NCBI RefSeq assembly: GCF_901000735.1
Contig: NC_081545.1
Span: 11,207,973-11,271,972 of the forward strand
DNA length: 64,000 nucleotides
Direction of reading: 5' to 3'
From: Corylus avellana
Lineage: Eukaryota > Streptophyta > Magnoliopsida > Fagales > Betulaceae
Below, piece after piece: positions 33,417-44,567 of this stretch. Position 1 is the stretch's first letter. Each line of letters begins with the position of its first letter. The position numbers were made by a program, and so were the translations under genes. A model generated the notes under the pieces. The model was not told the origin of the DNA. It searched no databases and saw only the letters and a program-made list of their open reading frames with translations.

Positions 33417-36215
33417 ATGCTAGGTCGTCGTTCTTTATCTTTTCCATTAATTTCTTGCGACCTTGAAATTAAACGCACTCTTAGACAAATTAGATCCCAA
33501 TTGAACTCTAATTTGCTAGAAGAGCGTTCCACTGAGACCATGGGGGACGGTAACCACGTAGCATTGCACGATCACTATCTTCCTACCACTTACACCACTC
33601 CCACATGTCTCCGGTTGCCTGAAATTACGGCAACCCATTATGAAATTAAGCCTAGCACTATACGAAGTTTACCTTCCTTCTTAGGGCTTAGCACTGAAAA
33701 TCCTTATGAATTCCTCAGTGATTTCGAAGCAATCTGTGAGACCACTAAAATGAATGGATTCACTGAGGATGCCCTAAGGATCCGTCTTTTTCCTTTCTCC
33801 CTCAAGGAAAAAGCCAAACATTGGTTCCAGTCCTTAACACCCAATTCTATCACTTCTTGGGCTCAATTGCAACAAGAATTTCTTAAGAAGTACTTTCCCA
33901 TAGGCATGACCAATGATACTAGGAGAGCCATTACTGCCTTCTCCCAGTACGAGGGAGAGGATTTCCATGAGACTTGGGATAGGTTGCAGACCTTGCTTAG
34001 ATCATGTCCACACCACGCTGTCCCGAAATGGTAGCCAGTGCAGTGTTTTTATGATGGCCTGACCGAGTCCAATAGAAAAATGGTAGATGTATCATGTGGG
34101 GGGACATTCATGTTGAAAAGCGAAGATGAAGCATGGTCTATGTTTCAAAACTTGAGTAACAATTCTCTTCAGCAGGTTTCTACCAGACGGAGGGCACCAG
34201 CACCTAAAGCACTCAAGAAGGAGAGTTTGTATGAAGCACGCCATTCCCCAAACATGGCCAACCAAGTAGTTGAGGCTATCACCAAGAAGTTAGATTAAGG
34301 TCTGTTGACTGCTGGTTTTGCTCCTAATGCTGCTCACACACACACTGAAGCATGCTCATTCTGTTCCAGTCCTATGCATCAGGTAAATAACAGCCCTGTT
34401 ACTGGAAATTATACTAATATTGCAAATGAGCAGGTTAATGCAGCTTTCTCCAGACCGGGTAATGATCAGTACTTCAATACCTACAACCCCGGGTGGAGAA
34501 ATCATCCAAATTCCTCGTGGAAAAATTCAAATTCGGGCAACTCAGCCCCAGGGCCATACAATCAAGCTTAATCCAACAGACAGCCTTACCAACCTCATTC
34601 CACTTACCGGCCTCCACAACAGCACTACCAGTCTCCATCAGAGTCTAATTTTGAAGATCAGATTCTAAAAGCAGTGAATGAGCTGAGCAGCGAGATAAAG
34701 CAGTCAATCAAATCTCAAGAGGAAAGAGTAAACTCACATACCCACTCCATTGCCAAGCTAGAAGCTCAAGTCGGACAACTTGCCAATACCCTCAACAGGA
34801 GGGAAGAAGGAAAGCTTCCAAATCAGCCAGTGACCAACCCTAGGGGACTATACATGGTAGAAGGAAGCACATCTCAACTGGAGCAAGTTCAAGTCGTCAC
34901 CACATTGCGAAGTGGAAGAATGGTTGACAATCATATGGAAGAAAAGAAGGATGAGCAAATTGAGGCCCCACAGAATCTGCATCAAGACAAGGGTAAACAA
35001 GTAAGCATCGAGGCATCTTCATCATCTACCCCCACTCCTGAGGTACCATATGAGCCTAGGGCCCCTTTCCCAGAACGTCTCAAAATACCTTCCCACTTCG
35101 GGAAATAAGGAGAAAAGATACAAGACATGATGGAAACCTTCAAACAGGTGCAATTGCAATTCAACATCCCACTCCTTGATGCCATCAAACAAATTCCAGC
35201 CTATGCTAAATTTCTCAAGGACTTATGCACTCAAAAGAGGAAGAATCAGAAGCACATTCCCAAGAAGGTCATTCTCACTGAGCAAGTAAGCTCTCTGATT
35301 CAGCATAACACTCCTCCAAAGTTCAAAGACCCCGGAGCGACTACAATTTCGTGCATCATTGGAAACACTGAGATTGAGAGAGCTCTCCTAGACTTAGGAG
35401 CTGGTGTTAATTTGCTTCCATACTCGGTATATCAGAAACTGGGCTTAGGGGAATTGAAACCGACAAGTACTGTCTTGCAATTAGCTGACCGCTCAATCAA
35501 GAAACCCCGCGGGATTGTGGAAGATGTCATTATCAAGGTGGACAAGTTCTACTATCCAGTTGACTTTATAGTTCTGGACACAGAACCGGTCCCAAATCCA
35601 GAGAAGCAAATTCCTGTCATCCTTGGGCGTCCTTTCCTCGCCACAGCCAATGCATGCATCAATTGCCGGACCGGAGTAATGAAGATCTCTTTTGGGAATA
35701 TGAAGATCAGATTGAACATCTTCAATGCCTTCCAGAATGCGCCTGATCAGAATGCATGTTTCTTCTTGGATGACATTGGAGAAATTGTTGAAGACCCACC
35801 TCTTGATCCTCCATCTAGAGCCCCATCATGGAGAAACCCACCGGAGCCTATGCCTCTCACTTCAAGTACTCCACCACTTGATGACAACCCCACAAGGGAC
35901 ATATTTCAGTCAGAGGTTGCTGAAGTTGATTTCATTGGGGTGGAAAATTTTTTGGCAAATTCCCTGGCTACCCCAGTTTTTGAGAACTCCCATAGAGACA
36001 AAAGGTTGATCATGAAACCAGTTCAGGACAAACACCCTGAACATTGTCATGGAGGGCATCAAGACCTATTCGCTGGGAGAGGCAGTTTCGGGATGTTAAG
36101 AAGAATCCTCTTCCTTGTGGAGTGTCACATGATCATAAAGAAGAAGGGATGGAAGAGCTTGATTGGACTTCTGAAGGATCGAGGTAAGATCCTTCGGGAC
36201 TCGGACTTACATTGA
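33417..36215 (+). pseudogene. Athila-like gag-protease gene with four in-frame stops
   Basis: One continuous frame without frameshifts, interrupted by stops at 34032 (TAG), 34296 (TAA), 34569 (TAA) and 35106 (TAA). Segment 33417-34031 contains a retrotransposon gag domain (the AKHWFQSL and FLKKYFP segments; capsid assembly). 34674-35105 has a Gln-rich and coiled part ending KLEAQVGQLANTLNRREEG. From 35127 comes a retroviral-type aspartic protease with the active-site DLG at 35391-35399 (DLGAGVNLLP) and the flap-like ILGRPFLATA. No zinc knuckle is seen. Each stop could be a C-to-T change in CAA or CAG. The product would package and process element RNA; it is now inactive. Confidence 0.85.
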
Positions 36216-37599
36216 GAAATACCTCCTAGGATCAAGTGCAGGCCCTGTGCGCTTGACCCTCCACTCCACCAGGGCATATGATCTCCATCCAGGTTTATTT
36301 TATCCATTGTTGTTTCCTTCTTTGTTTATCTTTTTACAACAATGTGTGCACTTGATTGGTATTTGGTTGGAGTATCACTTTATTCTTAGGACATGTGTTT
36401 TTGCATTCAAGTTTGGGGGTATGATATGCCCACATCTGTTCATTCAGGTATTTCTGTATTCTTGATCTTATTCTTTAGTTCTATACATACATTGGGGACA
36501 ATGTATGATTCAAGTTTGGGGGTATGGAAAAACAAAACACGGTCCATTTTTGTTGTTATTCTTAAGCATATGGTTGAGCTTTGATTTTGCTATAAATTTC
36601 ATTGATAGGCTTAAAGTTGTGAACACATGATCATATGACTTAGGGATTTTGAGTCTTATTACTTACTTTTGGCAACATGAGATGCTTCTTGTTTCAATTT
36701 AAAGCTATCTTGAGCACACTAGCACATGTCTGTGAGGTATGAATTTTGAGACCAATTATGTTTGTTTTCAATATCGTGAATTCTGTTGGGTGACATATTG
36801 GGTGAATAACTTTGGCATGCTATAAAAAAAAATAAAAAAAATCAAGTTTGAATTTTTCGCTGAGTAACCAAACCTCTTGCCTCATTAAGTAGTGAGTGTT
36901 CGCGTCAAAAAGTGAAATTTTTGGGTTGATTAATAAAATGGCTAGCTTAGCTTTGTAGCCTTTTTGACTCGAGTTAGTAAGTCCTTAGGGGTGTCTTCAC
37001 ACCTAATGCCCTAAAGCCATTTGGTTTGGGAGACATTGACTTAATACTCGATACATGGGTCAACTAGAAAGCTTAAGGGAGCTAAGCATTGCAAAGCCTG
37101 CAACAAAAAAAGAAAAAAAGAAAAAAAAAATGTATGCCTTGGTTGTTTCATTTGATATGAAGTCCAATGAATTCTGAGATGGTGATTCATTCATATTGGA
37201 ATTATTTTGAAGCCTCATGACTATGTGTTAGTTCACTTTGCACTAATTGAAATTTGTGTATCTCAATCTGCCATTTGTAAGTGATTTGACTTGTGAATTC
37301 CTTGAAATTTTGAAGATAGAGTTTATAATTTTAAGCTTGCTAATGAATGAGAACCATTATTTTTGTGATGCTTTATCCTTTTCAATGACATAATGATGAC
37401 AATGTTTGTGGGTATCATTCCTGGAAAACCCTCACGAGACTTCACTCGTCCTCTAGGGAATGCCTAGGGGTTTAAAAGGCTTATTGCATACGCTAAATGC
37501 AATCGTACATCCCACGAAAGCTGGATTTATCTTTTTGTTTTTCAGTTTATTTTATGTTTTGTATTGCTAAGGGACTAGCAATATGTAAGTTTGGGGGTG
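36216..37599 (+). other. Non-coding 3' region and polypurine tracts of the Athila-like element
   Basis: No reverse transcriptase or integrase. Three copies of aagtttgggggt occur at about 36409, 36512 and 37587. The last (aagtttgggggtg, 37587-37599) abuts the 3' LTR and is the functional-looking polypurine tract. attggggacaatgta at about 36492 is a stretch often seen in this part of Athila elements. Confidence 0.75.
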
Positions 37600-38665
37600 T
37601 GATAAGCGCCGAATGTTGCACATTCAAGCCCCTTAATTTGTATATGTTAATTTCTTAGCGTTGTTATTTGTTTAATTTTGTTTTGTTTTTGTGTTTAAGG
37701 TCTTATTTGACAAACCATTGGAAATTGGGCTTAAAAGGACAACAAATTGAGCATTTTGGAGCTAGGATCGATCGTAGTACCCTTGGGATCGAGCGCACCT
37801 GCGCTCGAGCGTCTGCAGCCAAGGATCGAGTGCATACCTGCGCTCGCGTGCACACCAGCTAGGCTCGAGCGCACTACGCTCGAGCGCACCGAATCTTGGA
37901 TCGAGCGCACACGAGCGTACAGTGCACGACAAGAATTCCTCTCTAGCATGGAATTGGATTTCAGTCTCCCAATTGGACTGGGAGACTGCTCTCCGGTTTT
38001 CTAGGGTTTTAGGGTTTTCCAAATCCCTATAAATAGGGCTCTAAACATTGTAAACAAAAACACCGCTTCCTAGAGCTAGAAATCAGCAATTTGTCTTTGG
38101 AGCTTAGAAGATCATGAGCGGCTAAACCCCTTTGTGGGGTGTTGATGTAACCCTATCCAAGCACAATGGTTTGATTGTATTTAATTTCTAGATTTTCAAT
38201 TCATGTATGTTGATTGTATAACTATGAGGATTGCTACAATTGATTTATGTTCTAAATTATTAAATGCAATTGTTCTTAAATTCCAAAATCAATATTTGTG
38301 AAATTCTTCTCTTGTCTTAGAAAGTATTTTACTTTTATTGAAATCAAATCATTCTTGTTTTCTGTGATTAATTATGGGATTAATTATGATTAGCCATTGT
38401 TGTGCGGATGGAGGTGAAGTCAATACCCTACACTCTCTCTCTTATTTTAAATCTATTTTATTTTCATGCACTTTAAGTTTTAAAGAAAATCAAATCAATT
38501 CTCTTTTTAATTAAGTTAATTTTAATCTTTCGAATTTTGATAATAAAACCCCTGCAGTCCTTGAGGTTCGACACCCTTTCTATAGCCGTATCCTACAAAG
38601 ATTCGTTCTATTGCGAGTGGTAATTTTTATTATTGATATTTTTGGACACAAAAAATACCACATCA
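37600..38665 (+). repeat. 3' LTR of the Athila-like element (1066 bp)
   Basis: Same start and end as the 5' LTR. It lacks ~310 bp corresponding to about 32360-32670 and has a 17-bp extra unit in the gctcgagcgcac cluster (about 37870). TATA box at 38028-38037. Confidence 0.9.
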
Positions 38666-38879
38666 ATATTTGTAGAGCTATATTTCCAATTTGGATGCTC
38701 GGAAAAGTGCTTAGTTCAGCTATATTTTCCGAGTATGAAGTAGAGCATTTGATGTACTGTGTATATTAAGATTTTTGCATGATTATAACTTCAGAAGATT
38801 CTTTATTCATAAAACTCTTATTTTACAATAGCAGAATAGCAAATGATGAATCTTTGAAATTATAATTCTTATACAAAAT

Positions 38880-39778
38880 ACTTCTTAAGATGCTCAGCAT
38901 TCCAAGAGTCGTTTTCCTTCTGAATTCGCGAGATGATATGCTCCTGCTCTTGTAAACTCAATCACCTTGTATGGTCCTTCCCAATTTGGTGCTAATTTTC
39001 CATCAGCTGAATCTTTAGTGGCTACAGTGACTTTTTTCAAGACCAAATCTCCAACTTTAAAACTACGATGTTTAACTCTCTAATTAAAATACTGAGCTAT
39101 CCTCTGTTGATATGCTGCCATAGTTATCTGAGCTTGATCCCCTTTTTCTTGTAACAAATCGAAATGTAGCTTCAGACCTTCATCATTAAACTCGGAATTG
39201 AAAGTTTCTACGCTAAAACTCCCTGATCCAATTTCAACTGGAATGACTGCCTCGGTTCCAAAAGTTAAAGCATAAGGGTTTTCCTCAGTTGGAGTTCTTC
39301 TGGTGGTGCGATATGCCCATAAAACTTCTGGNNNNNNNNNNNNNNNNNNNNNNNNNNNNNNNNNNNNNNNNNNNNNNNNNNNNNNNNNNNNNNNNNNNNN
39401 NNNNNNNNNNNNNNNNNNNNNNNNNNNNNNNATAAATCCTCGTTTTAAAAAAACTCCATTAAGTAGAGTGAACTGAGCAACCCTTTTCTTTAATTGCATT
39501 GCCTTCTTCTTATCCTATGGGAGAACACCCTTTTCTAAATATTCAACTATTTCTTCAGCCCAAGCAGGCATGACTTCAATCGTTAAAATCATAACCTCCT
39601 CGGTTATAGCTGGTTGTTGTAAAACTTGAATTGGTTGATCGGTTTCTTCTACCTCATCATCAGTTGCTGAACCCAACCGAGCTAAAAAGTCCGCGTTTTC
39701 ATTTTCTTCTCTCAGGATTTTAACTATACAGAACTTTTGGAAAAACTTTTGCATATTCTGTACTTTAGATAAATACAG
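38880..39778 (-). pseudogene. Tat-type Gypsy pol fragment: RNase H end and integrase, with gap
   Basis: Read from 39778 downward: the end of an RNase H domain (KILREENENADFLARLGSA), a linker, the start of integrase (KRVAQFTLLNGVFLKRGF), the gap at 39332-39431, then the end of integrase (PEVLWAYRTTRRTPTEENPY) and a C-terminal segment (RSFKVGDLVLKKV, NWEGPYKV). There is a stop at about 39077 within the tail. The integrase core (about 190 residues by family comparison) falls in the gap. The upstream part is cut off at 39779 by the CACTA terminus. Together with the LTR at 25319 and the accessory gene it forms one old Tat-type element. Confidence 0.82.
39332..39431. other. Assembly gap (100 N) inside Tat integrase
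   Basis: Both sides encode the same protein in the right order, so these two contigs are probably correctly joined. Confidence 1.
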
Positions 39779-39779
39779 C

Positions 39780-39990
39780 CACTACTAAAAAAAAAAAGGT
39801 TCTCCCAGCGTTTCCAATTCTAGTGTTTCTATAAAACGCCGTCTAAAACATCATATGCCGGCGTGTTGTGCAGCCGCCGGTAATGGGCCAGCAAAGGCAG
39901 CGTTTTTAGATGAAGCACCGTCACTGGGTTCGCGTTTGTCAAAAAAATGCCATCCATTTTGGGGAAAGGCGTTTCTTTGGTAGGGTTTAA
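39780..39990 (+). mobile_element. CACTA transposon terminus
   Basis: Starts cactactaaaaaaaaaaagg directly inside the Tat pol gene, followed by ttctcccagcg and gccgg-c-rich subterminal sequence (39839-39960). CACTA/En-Spm elements begin CACTA. A related aaaaaaaaggttctcc sequence lies at 51792. The opposite end was not found. Confidence 0.65.
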
Positions 39991-40428
39991 TCTGAGGAGT
40001 TAAACCTAACTAGCTAAGAGATGGAACTAGGGCGAGAAAGGAAGAAGGAGGAGATCGACAGCTGGTTTGCGAAAAGAGAAAGGCAGGAAGGAAGTGAAAA
40101 TAGGTCTGCAGCTTATTCAATCAAGTTGGACACGTGGAGCTAATTGCATGGTAGGTCAAATCAGCTGGCAAGCATTATTAGCTGGCAAGCATTATTATTA
40201 TTATTATTATTGTAAGTAGCTGCAGACCTATTATGAAAAGGCTTAAATGTGGTCTTTTTATTTATTTATTTATTTTATATATATATATACACACCAATGT
40301 TATGGGAAAATGCTGCGAGAAGAATTGCACAGCTGCGTTTCAATTTTGTAAATTAATTCAAGGTCATGATTTTCTCCTTTAATTTCGATCAATTATCATA
40401 TATGATTTAAATAATTATACAAGTAACC
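39990..40428. other. Gene-free stretch, probably CACTA interior
   Basis: No coding sequence. Contains (ATT)n at 40189-40212, (TTTA)n at about 40256-40275 and (AT)n at about 40277-40290. Confidence 0.5.
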
Positions 40429-40483
40429 TTTTTTTTTTTTTTTTGAAAAAGCAGTCGTGATATTATTAAAATTAGCTCATACA

Positions 40484-41197
40484 CTACAGGGCTAAGGCCT
40501 CTGCATGCATAATCTCGCGTATACACTCTGGGGGGTCGTAAAGCCACACCCTATCCATCTCATTGTGCAAAGCCAAGCTTGCAAGTACATGGGCAGCTTT
40601 ATTGCCTTCTCTCCCTATATATCCCATTTTTGATGACTCTATTGACCGAAGAGCTACACACAAGTCTTCCGTAAGATGGCCCTTATTGCTTTCATCCGGC
40701 TGCTTGGAGGTCACCATATCCACAACCACCTTTGCATCTCCCTCCAACTGGACCTGCTTGAACCCCATCTCGGTACATAGCTGAATTGCCATGGAAGCGG
40801 CTAAGGTTTCTGCGGCTATAGGGTCCAACAATCCCATTCTTGTCACAGTCTTTGCCACCCACATTTTTCCATGGTGATCCTGAATGACGACTCCAAGACC
40901 TATACGGCCTGTTTGTTCATTGACTCCGGCGTCCCAATTGGCTTTTACCCATCCGAAGGGAGGATTTTGCCAGTTATAGGAAGACGACATGTTCTGATCA
41001 CGGTTATGCATTACTGTCTCCTCAACTGCTTGAAGATATGAGTCCACCGCCTTGGTTGCTTGCTGGATGATGATGTTTGGGTGCAGGAAACCCCCATCAT
41101 GAATCAGCTCATTACGCCTTAACCAAATGCGGCGGGCAATTCCAGCAAACAGAGCAAATTCTTTTTGATCATAACACCTCAGCATTCCTTCCACCAC
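40484..41197 (-). pseudogene. LINE ORF2: RNase H-like domain
   Basis: Open frame of 237 codons ending at 40484. Residues expected for RNase H are present: Asp in VKANWDAG, Glu in IAAETLAAS, Asp in LEGDAKVVVD, and the closing GREGNKAAHVLASLA. This C-terminal domain is typical of one plant L1 lineage and would remove RNA from the RNA-DNA hybrid. Separated from the upstream part by a stop near 41212. Confidence 0.85.
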
Positions 41198-41212
41198 CTG
41201 AAGAAAAGATGG

Positions 41213-41611
41213 TCATTCAAACCAACTTTTTTGAAATTTGCGACATCTAGCGCTCCAAGTATCTTTGGCTGCAGGACATTGCCACAACACGTGAAAGGTG
41301 GTCTCCGCCTCCCTCTCACATACTGGGCAGTAAGGGTCTCGGGTCACTTTTCGGGTACAAAGGTTTGCTTTTGTAGGTAAACTCTCGTGGCAGGCTCGCC
41401 AGAGAAAGTGTTTCTCAGCATTTAGTATTTTTTGCCTCCATATTGATCTCCACACCTCACTGTAGCGGACCCGGGAAGAGCCCTCAGCCGCTTCTCTCAC
41501 TTTTTCAAGGTGATAAGCACTGCGCACTGTAAAGATTCCCTTGGCCGTTCCTCTCCATATCAGCTTGTCTTCTTGATCCGTGGAGCCTATAGGTAAGGAA
41601 AGGATAGACAT
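41213..41611 (-). pseudogene. LINE ORF2: zf-RVT-like zinc-binding region
   Basis: Contains LIWRGTAKGIFTVRSAY, then WRACHESLPTKANL and DPYCPVCEREAETTFHVLWQC, the Cys-Cys-His-Cys pattern found after plant LINE reverse transcriptases (PF13966). A stop separates it from the frame upstream (41618). Confidence 0.85.
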
Positions 41612-41617
41612 ATTCTC

Positions 41618-43837
41618 TTATCTGGAGAACAATCTCTCCATTAAGGCAGAATTCCAGCAATGTTTGTCTGCGTCAATAAGATGGTTAACTGTGGCATTTG
41701 GGTCAAGGATTGAAGGAGGAGAGTACACTGTGTAAGTGGGTGGTCTAAGAATCCATTTGTCCTTCCATATTTGGACTGATTTGCCATTTCCCACTCTCCA
41801 CACTAGTCCATTTTTTACAAGATCACTAGACCCTTGGATACTCCACCATACAAAAGAAGGCCGGTTCCCCAAAGAGGCTTCAAGAACCGTACAATTTGGA
41901 AAGTACTTAGCCTTCATGATTTTCGCAATAAGATTGTCCGGTGTTTTCCAAAGGCGCCATATTTGTTTTGCCAAAAGAGCTTTGTTAAAGCAATCTAGGT
42001 CCCAAAATCCCATCCCTCCTTGAGTCTTCGATAGGCCCATCTTACTCCAACTCAACCAATGGATTTTAGTCTCATTCGCTTGGTGGCCCCAATAAAACCT
42101 CGCCATAAGCGAATTAATCTCCTTACATAGAACCTTCGGAATTCGGAAAACTCCCTTGCAAAAGGTAGGGATTGCTTGGATCACGGCCTTTAATAGAATT
42201 TCTTTCCCCGCCTGGGATAAGAACTTGAGCTTCCAATCTTGGAGGCGCTTCCACACCCTTTCCTTGATACGTTTAAAAGCTTTGGTTCGAGACCGTCCCA
42301 CCAAGGCGGGCAACCCCAAATAAGTATCGTAGTGCTGATTTGTCGGAATCCCGACTATCTCTTGGATGTGTCGCTTGTCTTCATTTGAGGTGTTATGGCT
42401 AAAGAACAAGGCCGTCTTATTTGTGTTCATTTTCTGTCCCGACGCCTCCTCATACATCTTTAAGATGGAAGTCAGATTGTTCCATTGAGATAACTGTGCC
42501 CTGCAAAACAATAAACTGTCATTGGCGAAAAAAAGGTGGCTTAACGCCGGCCCCTTCCTCGATGTAGGCACCGTTGTTAAACTCCCTTTCAAGTTGGCTT
42601 GGGAGAACATGGCACTCAGGGTTTCTGCACAAATAAGGAATAGGTAAGGTGAGATTGGGTCGCCTTGACAGAGACCCCTAGATGGGGTGATGAGGCCCCA
42701 AGGGTTCCCATTCACCAAAATCGAATATTGCACCGTCTTTACACACATCATCATCAAAGAAATCCACCTCCCATCAAAGCCCATCCGTTGCATCACTGCT
42801 TCTAAAAAGCCCCATTCCACTATATCATAGGCCTTGCTCATGTCGAGCTTTACGGCCATAAAACTCTTTTTTCCCCTCATCCCCGAATGCACTGTATGGA
42901 GCGTTTCATAGGCCGCCATTACATTATCCGTGATGAGACGGCCCAGGATAAAAGCACTTTGCTTAGGGTCAATAATCATAGGAAGAATTTTTTTCAGTCG
43001 ATTAGCTAACACCTTCGAAATAATTTTGTATAACACATTACATAAGCTAATTGGCCTAAATTCCGTGACGCTCTTAGGATTCTTAATCTTTGGTATTAAA
43101 GCTACGTGAGTTAAATTTATAGCTTGAGGTAACATACTAGAATTAAGAATGCCAAGTAAAACTTCACATACCTCCTTCCCCATGGTGGACCAATTTTTTT
43201 GAAAAAAGCATGCATTGAGCCCATCTGGACCCGGCGCTTTCAAAGGTGCCATTCGGAATAAAGCTTCTTTAATTTCCACTGCTGTAAAAATCTGGAGCAG
43301 CTCCTCATTCATGGGTTGAGTAACACTTCTAGATATAGGCTGGATGCAGGGGCCATAATCGCCAGTTGGACCCATAGTAAAAAGCTGCGTAAAATAAGAA
43401 ACAAAAGCTCCCTCAACCGCCTCTTTAGTCTTCCAAGTCTGCCCTGCTACATCAGAAATTCTTTCCACATGGTTTCTTCTGCTCTTGGAATTGGCACAAG
43501 TGTGGAAATACTTTGTGTTTCGATAGCCATACTTGAGCCATTCCTCTTTCGCTCTTTGTCTCCACCAAAGCTCCTCCTTGTCAAGCAAACCTTGAAGGTC
43601 CAGTTGAGTTTTTCTAATCTCAGCTTCAGCCGAAACACGCTCCCTGGTTTGGAGTATTTTAAGTCTTCGTTGCAAGGTATCAATTGATGCTTGGTTGTTC
43701 TTATTATTTTCCTTCCGCCAGTGTAGCACATTTTCCACACAAGTTGCCATTTTTGAAGAAAATCCTGCCCAATCCGTAGCAGGCCTTCCCTCAAGAAGCC
43801 AGGAATTTTTAATGACCTCTCTACACCCTTCCTCCAA
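41618..43837 (-). pseudogene. LINE ORF2: reverse transcriptase with altered active site
   Basis: 739 open codons. Reverse-transcriptase motifs: LKAPGPDGLNACFFQ, FRPISLCNVLYKIISKVLANRL, FILGRLITDNV, KLDMSKAYD (first catalytic Asp intact) and SRGLCQGDPISPYLF. The FADD box reads FAND: the first Asp of the pair is Asn (AAT codon at 42521-42523), which should abolish polymerisation. Downstream are GLPALVGRSR and the thumb-like WKLKFLSQAGKEILLKAV. The frame joins the endonuclease part through a frameshift around 43840. Confidence 0.9.
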
Positions 43838-44567
43838 ATCCCAAGTTGCATCATAATAGAATTGGGGTCGTCTATGAGCCTATACTGTAGCCCCCAATAA
43901 ATGTAAAAACAACGGAGCATGGTCTGAGCTAATAGCCGCACCCACAAAAAGTTGGGAATCCGGGAACATATTCCTCCATGCAAAGTTGCAAACCCCTTAT
44001 CGAGCCTCTCCTTAATGAGTGCATTACCCTCTTGGTGATTGCTCCAGGTAAACTTAGGACCATTATAGCCCAAATCATTTAGTCCACATTCCTCCAAGGT
44101 TTGTCGGAAGGCCTCCATAAGGTATCTCAGCCTTATATCAAAACTTCATTAAAATCCCCAAGGACTAGCCACGGGTCAGGGGTTAACCGAGCCAAATACT
44201 TCAAAATATTCCAGGCTTCATGTCTTTTTGTCAGGTCCGGGTGGCCGTAGAATCCGGTAAACTTCCAAGTTAAATTCCGATGTTGGTTATGAACTATAGC
44301 ATTTATGTGTCTAAGGCTATAGTTTTGAACCTCCACCTCCCATCCTTCCTCCCAAAATAAAGCCAAACCCCCGCTTCTCCCCACACAATCCACCGTAAAC
44401 ATATTATCGAAACCCATCTTCATACGAATAGTCGCTAATTTTTTTTTTCGTAATTTAGTCTCCATGAGGAAGACTAAATTGGGACGCTTTTCTTTCACCA
44501 TCCGGCGAAATTCATGAACTGTTCGAGGGTTCCCAAGCCCTCGACAGTTTCAGATTAAAATGTTCAT
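43838..44567 (-). pseudogene. LINE ORF2: apurinic-type endonuclease, broken
   Basis: Start codon at 44565-44567. The conserved opening motif NILIWNCRGLGN has its Trp changed to stop (TGA at 44550-44552). Further on are LVFLMETKL (catalytic Glu), GGLALFW, TGFYGHP and WLVLGDFNEVL, followed by a stop and small deletion at about 44130. The frame resumes at 44118 (LNDLGYNGPKFTWSN) and shifts again near 43900. This enzyme would nick target DNA to prime reverse transcription. Confidence 0.85.

Larger units (their letters stand above)
31596..38665 (+). mobile_element. Non-autonomous Athila/Tat-like Gypsy element with gag-protease only (7.07 kb)
   Basis: Complete LTR-to-LTR structure: 5' LTR, tRNA-Asp primer-binding site, gag-protease frame, a 1.4-kb non-coding 3' region, polypurine tract and 3' LTR. 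Reverse transcriptase, RNase H and integrase are absent, so movement must have depended on another element (TR-GAG-like organisation). The LTRs differ by a few per cent by eye plus a ~310-bp deletion in the 3' LTR. The element splits the minisatellite of the older Tat element. No target duplication is evident (gtacc on the left, atatt on the right). Confidence 0.88.
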
